From Asterionellopsis glacialis (Eukaryota; Bacillariophyta; Plagiogrammaphyceae; Rhaphoneidales; Asterionellopsidaceae), in contig WKLE02005021.1 of the NCBI GenBank assembly GCA_014885115.2, forward strand, positions 1 through 64,000: a stretch of 64,000 bases of DNA. The letters run 5' to 3'. Numbering within the stretch: position 1 is the stretch's first letter; every line of letters begins with the position of its first letter. The notes under the pieces were generated by a model, which was not told the origin of the DNA, did not search any database, and saw only the letters and a list, made by a program, of their open reading frames with translations. A program made the translations under genes and the position numbers. Positions 9,770-21,467 of the stretch are shown here, in pieces.

Positions 9770-11845
9770 ATGGACCAAGTATCAGAAACGTACAACAAGG
9801 AGGACCAAAGTGGATGTCTACGAGACACTATTGATAGTGAAGCACACAATGCTGCTCATGAAACATCATCTCCAGATTTACAGCCATCAGATATCGAAGC
9901 AAATGGTGTTTCTGAATCTTCCACAGCATCTGCATTGATTGTGTCCGCCTGTGACAAAGCGGGCATGGAAGGAATCGATCGTAAACGAATCGATGCTATC
10001 ATTCTGCGAGAGAGTGGTGATTCCAACTTTATGAGACAACAACGGAAGAGGGATAAGAATGTTGACGACAAAATTCAGCAAATGAAGAAACAATTATTAG
10101 AGAAGGATCAAAATTTTAATCCAACAAAGTGGAGACAAAAACAAGAGAGTGAATTAGAAGTGGAAATACAACAGACGTTATCGTTAAGGCGGACTCGTTC
10201 GACCTGTGTTGTGGTTGATATGGATTCTTTCTACATCTCTTGTCATCTTCTGACAAAACCAGAATTGAAGGATGTTCCAGCATGTGTTGGTAGAGGAATG
10301 ATTCTAACCAGTAATTATTGTGCAAGGAGATATGGTGTTAGGTCTGCAATGGCTGGTTGGATTGGAGATAAACTTGTTTCTGAATTATCAGGGGGTAAAG
10401 AGAAATTGGTTCATATTCCATCCAACTTTGATCTGTACACTCAAAAGTCCCATGTAGTCCGTCAAGTTCTTTCCGAATACGATCCAAATATGAGAGCCTA
10501 CAGTCTTGATGAAGTGTACCTTGACATTGGACCATATCTTGCACTAAAGCTCGGGTGTAACTTGTCACATGAACAAATTGTGAAGGCATTAAAGTCGAAT
10601 GAATGTGAAAGTAAGGTAGATGACACCGTCACCGATAGCAACGATGATAATTTTCTCGACAACAATTCGACAAAGCATGAAGAGTTGGCCTCCTTTCCAC
10701 AAGAACTATGTTTGTCTACTGCTGCAACAGTTGTAGCAGAAATGAGAAATAGGGTCACTGTGGCAACTGGAGGTCTTACATGTTCTGCTGGAGTCTCATC
10801 AAACTTCATGTTGGCCAAAATTGGGAGTGACAAGAACAAACCCAATGGACAACTTGTCGTTGGTCCATCTCATGAGGATGTCTTGGCATTTATTCGCGAA
10901 CTACCAGTCCGCAAGATTCCTGGAATTGGCCGAGTAACGGAAAAAATGCTCCACGCATTTCATGTCAATACTGTAAAGGATCTCTATGATCAAAGAGCAC
11001 TTGTTCGGTTTTTATTTAAACCAGCAACTGCTGGGTTTTTGCTTCGGGCTTCCTTGGGATGTTCTAATAGTGATGGCTCGAATGATTCCGAACCTTCTTT
11101 GTCTGTCGGGAGGAAGGGTATAAGTAAAGAGCGTACATTTCAAGCTGGAAAGCCGTGGGCAGAAGTAAATTCAAAATTAGAAGAAATAGCAAGAGCTCTT
11201 TCGGACGCCATGAAGAAGAAAAATTTATTTGCACATACCATTACAGTCAAGGTGAAGTTACACACATTTGATGTCATGAGTAGAGCAAAGTCCATGCCAC
11301 GGGGTGTGTATCTACAAGAGGCCGATAAAATGGTCGAAATTACTTCTGCATTGTTACTCGAACTGAAAAAGCAACACAAGGGTGGGTCATTCTCAGTACG
11401 ACTGCTTGGTATCAGGTGTTCCAATTTTCAGGGAGAAGATGACAAAGACGATAAGCAAATGGATATCAGCAAATTTTTACGAAACAGCCCAACCAAACAA
11501 GAAAGCCCAGCTTCGAAAGCAGAACAACAAGCTGCGCTACGACCGAAGGATCCAAATTTGATTATTGACATGAACAAGAAAAGTATGGCAAATGCAAAGA
11601 GCGACGGGAAAATAAAATCCGAGAAGGACAAATCCATTCCTCCGAAAGAAACTCAAATTGTTAGTTCACATGTACAATGTCCACTTTGCAATAAACAAAT
11701 TCCCAATAAGGACAATGATGCACTGAATAAACATATCGATTCATGCCTGAGTTCCTCGGTTGTACGCGAGGCAGCTCGAGAAGAGTCTGCTGCCATCCAT
11801 AAACGAAAGAAACAACGACTGACTGATTTCTTCGGTGTATCATAA
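9770..11845 (+). CDS. POLK: Y-family translesion DNA polymerase kappa
   Basis: 691 aa in one exon. The catalytic residues of DinB/Pol kappa are visible: DMDSFYISCH (Asp150, Asp152) and SLDEVYLDIG (Asp247, Glu248). SNYCARRYGVRSAM and the HhH segment RKIPGIGRVTEKML follow, then the little-finger domain. A Pol kappa-type extension precedes the palm (residues about 60-140, with KRKRDKNVDDKIQQMK-like sequence). The C-terminus has one ubiquitin-binding UBZ finger, CPLCNKQ...HIDSC (about 637-659), and a terminal PCNA box, QRLTDFFGVS. The enzyme extends primers past minor-groove lesions in the nucleus. All key residues are present, so the copy should be active. Confidence 0.95.
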   Translation: MDQVSETYNKEDQSGCLRDTIDSEAHNAAHETSSPDLQPSDIEANGVSESSTASALIVSACDKAGMEGIDRKRIDAIILRESGDSNFMRQQRKRDKNVDDKIQQMKKQLLEKDQNFNPTKWRQKQESELEVEIQQTLSLRRTRSTCVVVDMDSFYISCHLLTKPELKDVPACVGRGMILTSNYCARRYGVRSAMAGWIGDKLVSELSGGKEKLVHIPSNFDLYTQKSHVVRQVLSEYDPNMRAYSLDEVYLDIGPYLALKLGCNLSHEQIVKALKSNECESKVDDTVTDSNDDNFLDNNSTKHEELASFPQELCLSTAATVVAEMRNRVTVATGGLTCSAGVSSNFMLAKIGSDKNKPNGQLVVGPSHEDVLAFIRELPVRKIPGIGRVTEKMLHAFHVNTVKDLYDQRALVRFLFKPATAGFLLRASLGCSNSDGSNDSEPSLSVGRKGISKERTFQAGKPWAEVNSKLEEIARALSDAMKKKNLFAHTITVKVKLHTFDVMSRAKSMPRGVYLQEADKMVEITSALLLELKKQHKGGSFSVRLLGIRCSNFQGEDDKDDKQMDISKFLRNSPTKQESPASKAEQQAALRPKDPNLIIDMNKKSMANAKSDGKIKSEKDKSIPPKETQIVSSHVQCPLCNKQIPNKDNDALNKHIDSCLSSSVVREAAREESAAIHKRKKQRLTDFFGVS

Positions 11846-11895
11846 TATGTATAATAGTGGTTTAAAAATATCATTCTATTTGCCCGTTGCTGTTT

Positions 11896-13050
11896 TTATT
11901 TCTTCGCCTTCGACTTTTTGTCACCCGTCTTGGAGGAATCACCTGGATCTTCCTTCTTTTCTTCTTCTCCCTTTTTATCTGTTACAGTATCCGGTGTAAC
12001 CACAACTCCATCATCATCGTTGTATTGAATTTTGTTATTTACTAGGTCATGCAGAGCAATGACACTTCGAATAAGGGCACTTAGATAAATAGCCATGTGC
12101 ATATCATTTGTCTTAATGAGCATGGAACGGACAAGTTCGTCTGTGTTAAGGTTGGGCAAAAGATTGAGAATTGTTTGCATATTCGCTACGATATCCTGGT
12201 TGATCTTTTTCTCTCCATCGACACATGCTTGAAGGTAATCTTTCATTTCGACTAATTTTTCTGTAAGCGTTTCAAGACCAGCCATTTTTGCCTTGATGAG
12301 ACTGGCCACTGTTGATACAGTAGGATCATTAATGTCTCGTAGCAAGTGTTCGACGCCCACTTCTTCAGCCTCCATAGCCCCAATAAGAGAGGGAACGTGT
12401 GCAAATGATTTACGCACTTGCTGTTGTCGTTGCGTAGAAGATGCATCGACTTCCTCTACTACCTGATAGGCAGTAGTAGGAATCGACGGACGATCCGGAC
12501 GAATATCAATGATACAAAAGACAGGAGGCGTAAGAGATCCCGTAGGGACAAAGCGTTTGACAATTTCGTAAATACGCAAATCATTGGGTCGAATTTGTGG
12601 TCCAGTGGAATAGAATCCAACAACTCTTTCTTTCGCATTGACCTTACGGAACATAGCCAACATATTTTCAAGATAATTGTGATCTAAATAGAATACCGCC
12701 TGAAATAGAGAATAAATTTGTTTGAAAAATGTGAGATATGATGCATTGAAACATTTCAAACATGGTCCTGCTGGAGATTATCAAAAATTAAAGCATTCAC
12801 TTACTGGATTTCTAGCGTCTTCCTCAAAGGGAACAGCAAATGAATTGGTAGCATCTACAGATCCTTTTGAAACGGTTCCCAAGAGCACACCAACAACTCT
12901 CTTTCGAGTACCGCGTGCAACTCGATGGTAGTGATCCGCAGCACTCAATAAAACGAGTGGATGTACTGTAACATCTTCTACATCCACACGTGTGACTGGT
13001 GCGGCCACTGGAGTTTCTTCCTCTGTAGTTGCTGTTGATGTCGCCGCCAT
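11896..13050 (-). CDS. RPN8: 26S proteasome regulatory subunit Rpn8 (MPN domain)
   Basis: Two exons, 13050-12805 and 12699-11896, with a 105-bp intron, give 349 aa. The MPN domain begins [18 protein letters not shown] and continues across the splice ([20 protein letters not shown]), matching human PSMD7 almost word for word: [40 protein letters not shown] and the C-terminal [30 protein letters not shown]. As in other Rpn8 proteins the JAMM zinc ligands are not intact, so it is a structural partner of Rpn11 in the proteasome lid. The C-terminus is Lys/Glu-rich. Confidence 0.96.
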
Positions 13051-13496
13051 GGTCGATGGATTTGATGGGTTTTTGTCCGATCTTCCACCAAAGGCAATTG
13101 ATTGTTTGGTTTTTCGAGCTCGTTCTTGAGACTTCTTCTCTCACTCCCAAAGATCTGCCTTCGTTCTTTTTCCACTTCTTATCGTTACAATATAAAATTC
13201 TAAATTATGAAAATTGCTAAATTCCAGATTCCAGAATATTACTTTGTCTGCAGTTCGCGCAATTTCTTCGCGCATTCCTCTAACTTTTCCAGTCCATCCA
13301 ACAAAAAATTTCTTGTTTCCACCTTGATGGATTTTTGCTCTCTCTAGACTAGATAGACTCTCTCTCTAGAGAGAGTGCTTCTGCAGAAGAAAATACGTGA
13401 TTTCAAGATTGTGTGTATCAACCTCTATGTTGTCGTTCTGTCTCGAACAAAGGAGAATTACACCAACACGCTATTGCCTGACCTGTAACAATAACA
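13051..13496. promoter_or_regulatory. Divergent promoter of Rpn8 and UTP15 with CTCTCTAGAGAG palindrome
   Basis: The 446-bp spacer separates two divergent housekeeping genes. It contains a 16-bp perfect palindrome of CT/AG dinucleotides centred on TCTAGA at 13360-13375, preceded by CTCTCTAGACTAGATAGACT. Similar CTCTCTAGAGAG elements occur near 36070 and 54700, so this may be a shared promoter element or a dispersed small repeat. Confidence 0.4.
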
Positions 13497-15323
13497 ATGT
13501 CGACCGACTACAAATCATCTATATCCTTGAAAACAGTGGTACCGAGTGTATCCTCCGTAACACTAGGAATTGAGGGTACATCAGATCCCACAGAAGCAAG
13601 ATATTGGACACAGAAATTTGGTCTGGGAAATACTTACGGAAGAACACCCCAAAAGTTTGCGCATCCTCGTATTTTAAATTTCAAGACACCGTCAAAGAAT
13701 GCGGTCATCTCACAAGTATTATTTGGTCCTCCATTGTTGACCAAGAATGCACCTTTGGCGGTGGTGAGTGGTCCTCGTGTTACACTATATGGGTCATCCC
13801 CAACAACATCTTCCTTTTCTCGAGCTTTGGCAAGACATTCTGCTCCTCCCACGACAGCAAATTTATTTGGACAATCGGAAGAAGCACAAAAACTACACGA
13901 CATTGCACCTGATCGGCAAGTGGGTACTGGAGGTAATCCAGCACGCTGTGCTTCCTTCCGTAACGATGGACGGTTGTTGGCAGTCGGGACCGACCGTGGA
14001 GAAGTAAGAGTATGTGACACCACTAGTCGCGCTACTCTCTGTACCTTTAGAACCAAAGAATCCAACCTTGCCGTACGTTCCGTGGAGTGGCTCCGTACTG
14101 GAAAGCAGGTGTTGAGTGCTGGTGACGATGGTTTACTTCGCTTGTGGAGTTTGTCTCATGCAGCAGCATCTCAGGCAGAAAAGGCCCTATTGACGCTGCG
14201 TGGTCATGGCGATGCTGTTCGGTCATTAGTTTTGTGGCAAAAAAGTCCTAAAGATAAAAATGAAAGCGTTCCGTGGAGTTCTTTGGCGATGAGTGGAAGT
14301 TATGACCACACGATTCGTGTTTGGAATCTAGATGATATTCCTGAAGATGGAAATGACGATCAAGAGAGATGCCTTTCAGTGCTCTCTCATGGAGAACCTG
14401 TCGAAGCATTGTTACTCATGCCCAATGCAGATGCATCATCGCCTCCATGGCTCCTTTCGGCAGGTGGGCATACTCTGAAAGTATGGAATCCACTTACAGG
14501 AGCTTGTGTGGTAAAGGTTCCCACTCAACACAGCAAAACTATTACAAGCTTGGTCGCTATGAAACGTACCGTGGGAGATGATAACCAAGAAGTCTGGAGA
14601 ATCTTAACAGCTGGTTTGGATGGGTTGGTCCGTATCCACTCCTGGAATGGAGTAGACGGGAAATTAGCACATATTCATGGCGTTAAACTTACACAACCTA
14701 TCACCTCGTTGGCTGTCGGAGAAAAGAATGACCGTTTGGTGATTGGAACAACGACTGGGCATGTTCTAGTACGACAACGCGGACCAAGTATCTCTGCCTC
14801 AAAACGGAAAAGAGAACCCAAAGCGGGAACATACTCATACTTTACTAGAGGAATGAATGTTGTTCCTGATGTTGGGGACTATGTGGCATTGCAGGAGCGG
14901 AAGAAAAAGCTCAAGTCGTTTGATCTTGCATTGAAACAGTTTAGGTATGGGGATGCACTGGATGAAGCTCTTGACACTCGCCAACCACAGGCAGTGGTCG
15001 CTGTCCTAGAAGAACTTGGGAAACGTCATGGTCTCACAATTGCGCTATCAAACCGTGACGAAGAATCTCTCGAACCAATCTTATCATTCACTGTTCGATA
15101 CATTGCGCGGCCGCAGTTTTCATCTCTTTTGATCGGTGTGGCACACAAACTTTGTGATGCTTATGGGGGTGTCACAGGCCAATCGGAAACTATTGATGAA
15201 CTTTTTGACAAGCTTCGAAGTAGAGTAAAGGAGGAATGCAGAGTTCAGAGATCATTGTTGAGACTCGTGGGGCAGTTAGACGGCATCATTACAGCAACGG
15301 AAATAGAATCAGTTAATGACTAA
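13497..15323 (+). CDS. UTP15: U3 snoRNP-associated WD40 protein UTP15
   Basis: 608 aa, single exon. N-terminal WD40 repeats start after SFRNDGRLLAVGTDRGEVRVCD and include SAGDDGLLRLWSL and SGSYDHTIRVWNL. A UTP15_C domain follows at about 440-600, starting GTYSYFTRGMNVVPDVGDYV and including LKQFRYGDALDEALDTRQPQAVVAVLEEL. This order and the YW.....F N-terminus are those of UTP15 (t-UTP/UTPA subcomplex), needed for pre-18S rRNA processing and rDNA transcription in the nucleolus. The length is near the human protein (518 aa). Confidence 0.93.
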   Translation: MSTDYKSSISLKTVVPSVSSVTLGIEGTSDPTEARYWTQKFGLGNTYGRTPQKFAHPRILNFKTPSKNAVISQVLFGPPLLTKNAPLAVVSGPRVTLYGSSPTTSSFSRALARHSAPPTTANLFGQSEEAQKLHDIAPDRQVGTGGNPARCASFRNDGRLLAVGTDRGEVRVCDTTSRATLCTFRTKESNLAVRSVEWLRTGKQVLSAGDDGLLRLWSLSHAAASQAEKALLTLRGHGDAVRSLVLWQKSPKDKNESVPWSSLAMSGSYDHTIRVWNLDDIPEDGNDDQERCLSVLSHGEPVEALLLMPNADASSPPWLLSAGGHTLKVWNPLTGACVVKVPTQHSKTITSLVAMKRTVGDDNQEVWRILTAGLDGLVRIHSWNGVDGKLAHIHGVKLTQPITSLAVGEKNDRLVIGTTTGHVLVRQRGPSISASKRKREPKAGTYSYFTRGMNVVPDVGDYVALQERKKKLKSFDLALKQFRYGDALDEALDTRQPQAVVAVLEELGKRHGLTIALSNRDEESLEPILSFTVRYIARPQFSSLLIGVAHKLCDAYGGVTGQSETIDELFDKLRSRVKEECRVQRSLLRLVGQLDGIITATEIESVND

Positions 15324-15401
15324 AAAATATAGAAGAAACAACTTCTTAGATGTACAATGCTATGTTGTCCATGCTTTAAAGATCCAATCTCGATAGTAAA
15401 T

Positions 15402-18206
15402 TTACGAGCTTCCATCAAATGACCATTCCAGTACATCGTCAGAAAGCAAAACAACATCTCTCGGAGTTGCGTACGTTCCCTTCAAAATTTTATGAACAAT
15501 GAGACCACCTGTTCCCCATTTCCCTCTGACTGCAGCTACAAGACTGTGTGTCTTTTCCCAATATTTATCAACCCAGCCTTCCCTATCTTTTTCTTGTGAC
15601 CATTCGAAAACTGCCAATTCCAAATTCTTCGCCAAATTAGTTCGATCGACCTTCTGGTCCGGAAATCCCGCGGAAAGACTTTCGAAGAATTCAAATGCAT
15701 ATTTTCGGTCTTCGTCCGTGTGTACAGAGGGATAATGCTCTGGTGCTTTCATCAACCACGATGGTGCTTCTTTCTTTCCAGGTGCAGAAGCGGCTGTAGA
15801 AGAACGAGGACGATTTTCTGAAGTTGTGCTAGACTGCGATTCCACAGGCTTTGGCCGCATAAGATTTCCTAACGAAAACGCCTTCCTTACAGTCTTTGCT
15901 AAGAGAGTTTGTCCCGCTCTCGATGGCGGTCGAGATGATGATGTGGATGATTTTAATAAATCATCAGAACTAGATTTTGCGCCATTACTTTTTTTCACGG
16001 GTGGCTCCGCAGGTTCTGGTGACTTTAGATCTTGTGGGCTAGAAGGCCGAGGGCTTTCATCAGCTGTCTTCTTCAGTGTTTTAATAGGTTCAAATCCCTC
16101 TGGAACCTTATCGAGTTTTTCCTTGAACACAGTTCCCATTTTTGTAAAAACTTGCTTATACAAGACGTACATTGCATCTTTTTTTCCTTTTTTGGCTACA
16201 ATGAAGGGTTTGACTTTGTCCTTCATAATAATTGCAATATTATATGTCTGAATAAACGGAGCAGATAAATCATCTACTATTCGAAGGATTCTCTGAAGTA
16301 TGGATTCGAGCTTTCCGACATCTTCTTTATCGATGTACTCCTCTAAACTTTTAAAATAATGTAGATATTCATTCTCGCAGTGCTCAAAGGCCTGCTGTTC
16401 AAGCTTATATAACTTCTTTTTCTTTTTTGATTCTTTTGTTTCCTCCAAAGTCTTTTTCTTTTTACCGGGTTCTTTTGTTTTTTTCTTTATGGCTTTTGTT
16501 TTTTTCTCTTTCTTAACTTCGGGAGCGTAATCATCATCAGCTGAATCAGCATCTGATATGATGGCTTCTTCGTCCTCCTCTTCATCGTGCTCTTCTTCTA
16601 TTGAGGATTCTTCATGTTCTGCGAAATCCTCTTCGTCAACGTGTCCAATAACCGGTTCTTCCTCCACCTTTTTCTTCTTCTTTTTCTTCTTACCCTTCTT
16701 TACCGTACTTGCTTCATCAGCATCGTCAATTTTTCTTTTCTTAGGTCGACCAGGTTTCTTTTTCGCTGATGGACTATCATCGCTGCCCTCGTCGTCTTTC
16801 TTTTTCTTAGGCCGGCCTGGTTTTTTTTTCTTTGACGTACTATCATCGCTATCTTCATCTTTCTTCTTCTTGGGCCGACCAAGTTTCTTTTTCTTTGGCT
16901 GACTCTCGACGCTGTCTTCGTCGTCTTTCTGTTTCTTCGGTCGACCAGGTTTTCTTTTCTTCGGCGGGGATTCGACCATATCCTCGTCATCATCGATTAG
17001 TTCCTCATCCTCACTCTCTTCCATGTTATCAATATCATCGGGATCTCCAAACAATGCTACAAGATCTAGATCTCCATCTAAAAGTGCATCATGATCTTCC
17101 TTCATTTGATTCGGTATAATTCGATCTTCCGGATTTTTTGCAAGATCCTCTTCCATTTCCTGCCACTTTTGTAAGGTTTCTTCGTCTTTTTTGCTTAACT
17201 TTTTCCCATCCGACATTTTCTTTTTTACGGATATCCAGGGTTTGTCAAAACCTTTCTTTAAACCCTGCTCGTAAAGCATACAACTATTTTGTGGAACGAG
17301 ACTAAATTGAGTACCACCCTCCGAACCATACCAGTAAACAAGCCGTGACATATTGTGCCGCCTTCCTTCATAACCCGTCTAGCGACGAATAGGTGAAAAC
17401 AAAAATAATTTCAAATGAGACAAACCAACAGGGTTTTTCTTGCAATCCCCCCAAATCGAACCATACAAATGACTTACCTTGTCGAACATTTTCCTCCATA
17501 AATCACGAGCTTCGCATGGACCTACTTCATAAGGTCCTACAAACATAACAGGGTAGTGGACCTTACCCCACTTCGCGAATCCAATACTGCGGAACCATTC
17601 GCTATATTTTTTGGGAATTTCTGCTACAGTCTCTTCTTTTAGTTGTTCGAAATCTTCCTTCATTTTTTGATGTTCCCGCTGAATAAAAGCTTTGCTAAAC
17701 CCCGATTCTTTATTTTCTTTCTTTGGCCTTCCCCTCTTTCGCATATCATCGTCATCATCATCCAATGATGCCTTATTGGACTTTTTCTTTTTTCCTTTTT
17801 TCTTTTCCGTTTTGGATTCTTTAGGTGTCGACTTTGGTAAAGTGATTAGTTTCTTCTTCGAAGTTGTTTTTACAGGAGAACCCTTGTAGTTTTGGATTTC
17901 GACTACCCATAGGTCTCTTAAATTCTGTAATTGATTCGTAAACGCTTTTATACATTTCTTCGAGTGCCCTCTCTTTATCGACTGCGCAATGAACAGAGCC
18001 ACGCATCGTAAGAATCGATTAAAAGGGTGTCCCTCTGACTCTATTCGAGGAGGATGACCTTGTCCATCCAGAAGCTTTGGAAAGTCAGAGGATTCAGGTC
18101 CATTATGAACGAACATACCATCTTCTCTCAATGTGTCCAAACCGTTGCGAACATGTTCCCGAAGCTCATCCTCATCATATTCAGGTATTGCCGCATCGCG
18201 AGTCAT
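15402..18206 (-). CDS. PWWP / AT-hook / TFIIS-like chromatin protein
   Basis: Two exons, 18206-17478 and 17378-15402, are joined by a 99-bp intron with a GTAAGT donor, giving about 901 aa. The intron splits a PWWP-like domain (about 213-285): WGKVHYPVMFVGPYEV, then LVYWYGSEGGTQFSLVP after the splice. Four AT-hook-like motifs (GRPKK in a Lys-rich context) lie at about 383-460. A helical block at about 566-670 (LEQQAFEHCENEY, ILQRILRIVDDL, VLYKQVFTKMGTVFKEKL) resembles the LEDGF integrase-binding/TFIIS N-terminal fold. The end (about 803-897) resembles the TFIIS central domain (LELAVFEW..., VAAVRGKWGTGGLIVHKILKGTYATPRDVVLLSDD). The order recalls HDGF/LEDGF-related readers fused to an elongation-factor domain. 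It is probably nuclear and binds methylated nucleosomes and RNA polymerase II factors (inferred). PWWP and AT-hooks are clear; the other two assignments are weaker. Confidence 0.8.
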
Positions 18207-19229
18207 TGTAATTTCTTCAGCAGGAACTCAATATCGTTGACTCACTGACAGATAAGTTCAAGATGCTTGAGATAAAAGCCACGTTGGGTGTTGAGGTTGC
18301 GTAGTGTAGAAAAGGCTTGATATTCAGTTGATGTGCCGTAAACGAAGATCTGAGACGAGTGTTTTGATGCCTGGATGCCACGCAACTACAGGGTAAGAAA
18401 GCAAATGCTACGGTACTCGTACTCCTCACTCCACGCCCCACCACGATCAAGGTCAAAACAAAACACCATCTGCATCGCATGAGCATGCACCGTACAGGTA
18501 CCCTGGTACGGTACCGTCCGTGCATCGATAGATGAACAGGTAATGACGCATACGAGTAAACTATCCAAAAATATCCTTATTCAGATTTTTCTTTTATGCT
18601 TGTAGGCAAGACATGTGCAAGATTCCGCAAGATTATTATTCTGCTAATATTATGGTAGCTCAAATACATAAAATATCTAAAGTACATGTTCCTGTAAGAT
18701 AGTACTGTTCTAGATCCAGGTACGTATCTACCAACTGTACCGGTACAGTAGTACATTCAGGACTTCGAAGATTCAGTGATGTTTGTCATTATTTTTTTTT
18801 CAATAATAGTTCCTACTGTGGTTTTATTGCACGGAGTAAACTGAAAGGAACATGCATATAAATAATGGATACAATTATTTTTATTAAGGTTAACCATTTT
18901 GGTATGAATTGGCTCAATAAGAAGTAGTAGAGCCGAAGCTACATTATTTTCCGGATTGCGTGGATTTCTCTTGAGTTGAAATCTACTAGCAGGTACAGAC
19001 AGTATATACTATACGTAGGATTACTTATTCGACATACACGATCTTTCTGATTTCGGATGGGTCGACTTCAGACTACAGTGATGGCTGATGCACGTACCTG
19101 GTAGGCTCGTCAGAAGCAGGGAAAAAAGAATTGTTGCCATACCTCTTGTTTGATTGACAAGGAACTTTCAGGTAGGATTAAGATACAACAACCAAGGCTA
19201 TAGACCAACACTACGTGCTTTGATATCTA
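18207..19229. other. 1-kb intergenic region with GGTACC-type motifs
   Basis: No gene recognised. Short palindromic GGTACC/ACCTGGTAC strings occur at 18496-18515 and 18719-18755. The 3' end is the likely promoter of the plastid AlgH gene. Confidence 0.45.
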
Positions 19230-21402
19230 ATGATGCGAAAGAGTGATTTGCTGTCATCTGCTTGGGTGTTACGACTTGTTTTTATGGCACTTGGGTTTCC
19301 ATTTTGCAGTAGCTTTGTCCCAATTCGCTCTCTTCCACAAGAAACATGGACATGGTCAAGAGCATCCACGTTTGGAAATCGTCTATATCGCCAATCTTTA
19401 CCATTCAAGTGGACGGCAAGGAGAGGCTCTCGGCTGTATGCAGATTACGACGAGGAAGAGGACGAGGAAATTGATTTATCCGATAAAGACTGGAGAGCAT
19501 TCAGAGCTAAAATGGTGATGGGTGAAAAGAGTACCGAACCGAAAGAAGAACCGGTAATCGTGGAAGAAGGGTTAGTGGACGAAGATGATCTAGATGGAAT
19601 CGGTGCTGTGTTTGGTTCAAGTCCAGACACAGTTGCTACCGAAAAAGAAACAAAAGAATCCACCGCAAGTAGCACTCCTTCTTCTTCTGCGACCATGACA
19701 CCACTGGATCCATCTCAATGGGCTTACGATTCGGGGAAAGTCATTGAACAAGGAGCAGTCATCCTAGGAGGTGTGGAACAAGATTATGGATTTGGACTTC
19801 GCCAACAGTACTTTCACAAGACTGCAATCTTAGTATTAGACCACGACGAAACTCAATTTACGAAAGGAATAATATTGAATCGGCCAAGCGATCTATATTT
19901 CGAAGATGATGTGAATGATGGAGTTCAATGGAGAGTTTGGTTTGGTGGCGATGTTCAAGGGTTGAACTCACCTAATCCTGATATTATCTGTCTTCATACA
20001 TTAAAGGATCCGACCGTAGTTGAAGCAAGTGTAACTGTTATGAATGATATACAATGGACTTCTTTTGATAATGCAAAACGTTTAGTTCAAAATGGAGTTG
20101 CAACTCCAGATGATTTCTGGGTATTCTGTGGATACGCTGGATGTAAGTATTATTTTCGTGATTTATAATCATTTTGTCGACTTTGGAAAATCCGATTCGT
20201 CCATAATTGTTGAAACCTTATCAATTGTTTCTTTGATTGTTGGTGCAGGGGGTCCTCAACAGCTCATGGGAGAACTCGACAGAAAGTCATGGTATATGGT
20301 TGCGACAGATTCGCAAACATTGTTAAAGGAGCTTGCTCGTCAGAGTTCAGGTTGTGACCCTCGCGATGGTGGGTTGGAAACTTGGACAATTCTCATGAAC
20401 ATGATTGGACGGGCGGAAACAGCGGAAGAGTGCTCGGGAGACTTTGACGATTTAGTGCTCAAGGAGTGGGCGAGAGAAAATTTGCTTTCATCGGAAGCAG
20501 GTGGTGGAGCTGGTATTCAAAAGCGTTCTCCTGGGGGGCAATCGGTAGTACTCGAAACCAATTCAATTGACCAGCTTATGCAGCGAATTGCAAAGGCAAC
20601 TAGTGGAGAAACGGTGGAGGAAGGTTCTCTCGTGCGGGCTTCGTCTGTCGAACGGTCTCCTTTCCTTCTTGACAATCAAGAATTACATAAATCAGTGGTT
20701 CTTATCATTATGGACGATGAAAACATTAGTGTTGGCGCCATTCTTAATCGTCCTGCTGCAAAGGGGTTGGACATCAACATTCTGGATAAGACCACAAGCA
20801 AATCAAAGGACATTGAGCTTCCTCTTCGTTTTGGTGGTCAATACGCTATCAAGGGATCAGAGCAACTGATTTGGATACACTGTAATGAAAAATTAAAAAA
20901 AGCCGAGGTTGGCAATGAAATAGGAATCGGCAAAGCCGGTATTTGGAAATGTACTGGAGAGGACGTAACAGCAGCAATTGCCCAGGGCCTTGCCAAACCA
21001 GAAGATTTCTTGGTTGTTAGTGGATTGTCTGTATGGCCTAAGGGAGAAGGAACCTTAGAAAATGGAATGGACGGTCAAGTGAAACAGGGTAACTTTGAAG
21101 TCATCCCAACTTCAAAAGTACAGGAAGTTTGGGACAGCTTGTTAAAGCAAGAACAACTAACGAATATGAATCTTTTCAGCTATGTTGAGGGTGCAAACGA
21201 AGCATGGTCTTTAGGTGGAACCGGAGAAGACAGTACGGGTGGTGGCCAAGGATCCTTACCCATTGGAGGGCTTGGAGAAGGTTTTGACGAGGAGGACGAT
21301 TCTTTGGTTTTTAATAGTGATGTCAAAGTAGCGAAGTTGTCTGATGATGCTTTACGGAGCTGGGTTGCGACGTTCTTGTTGGGCTTACCTTCACTAAAGT
21401 AG
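19230..21402 (+). CDS. Plastid-targeted protein with two AlgH (UPF0301/DUF179) domains
   Basis: Exons 19230-20142 and 20249-21402 are joined by a 106-bp intron; the split codon gives ...CGYAGWGPQQL, a conserved AlgH motif. The product is about 688 aa. The N-terminus is a signal peptide (LRLVFMALGFPF) followed by CSSFVP, close to the diatom plastid motif ASAFAP. AlgH domain 1 (about 170-320) contains GAVILGG, KTAILVLDHDE, GIILNRPSDL and WFGGDVQGL. Domain 2 (about 465-610) contains GSLVRAS, KSVVLIIMDDE, GAILNRPAAKGL and RFGGQYAIKG. The biochemical role of AlgH proteins is not settled; plant and algal homologues are chloroplastic. The acidic linkers are low in complexity. The tandem arrangement suggests an internal duplication or fusion. 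Confidence 0.87.
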
Positions 21403-21467
21403 AGAAAACAATATGTATATAAGTAGCGAAATATAATTCTATTTTACAGAACAAAGGTTCAAATGTG

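Noticed and set aside
16558..16902. 114-codon Ser/Phe-rich ORF on the plus strand
   Set aside because: It is the antisense of the Lys/Asp-rich AT-hook region; its composition is explained by that gene.
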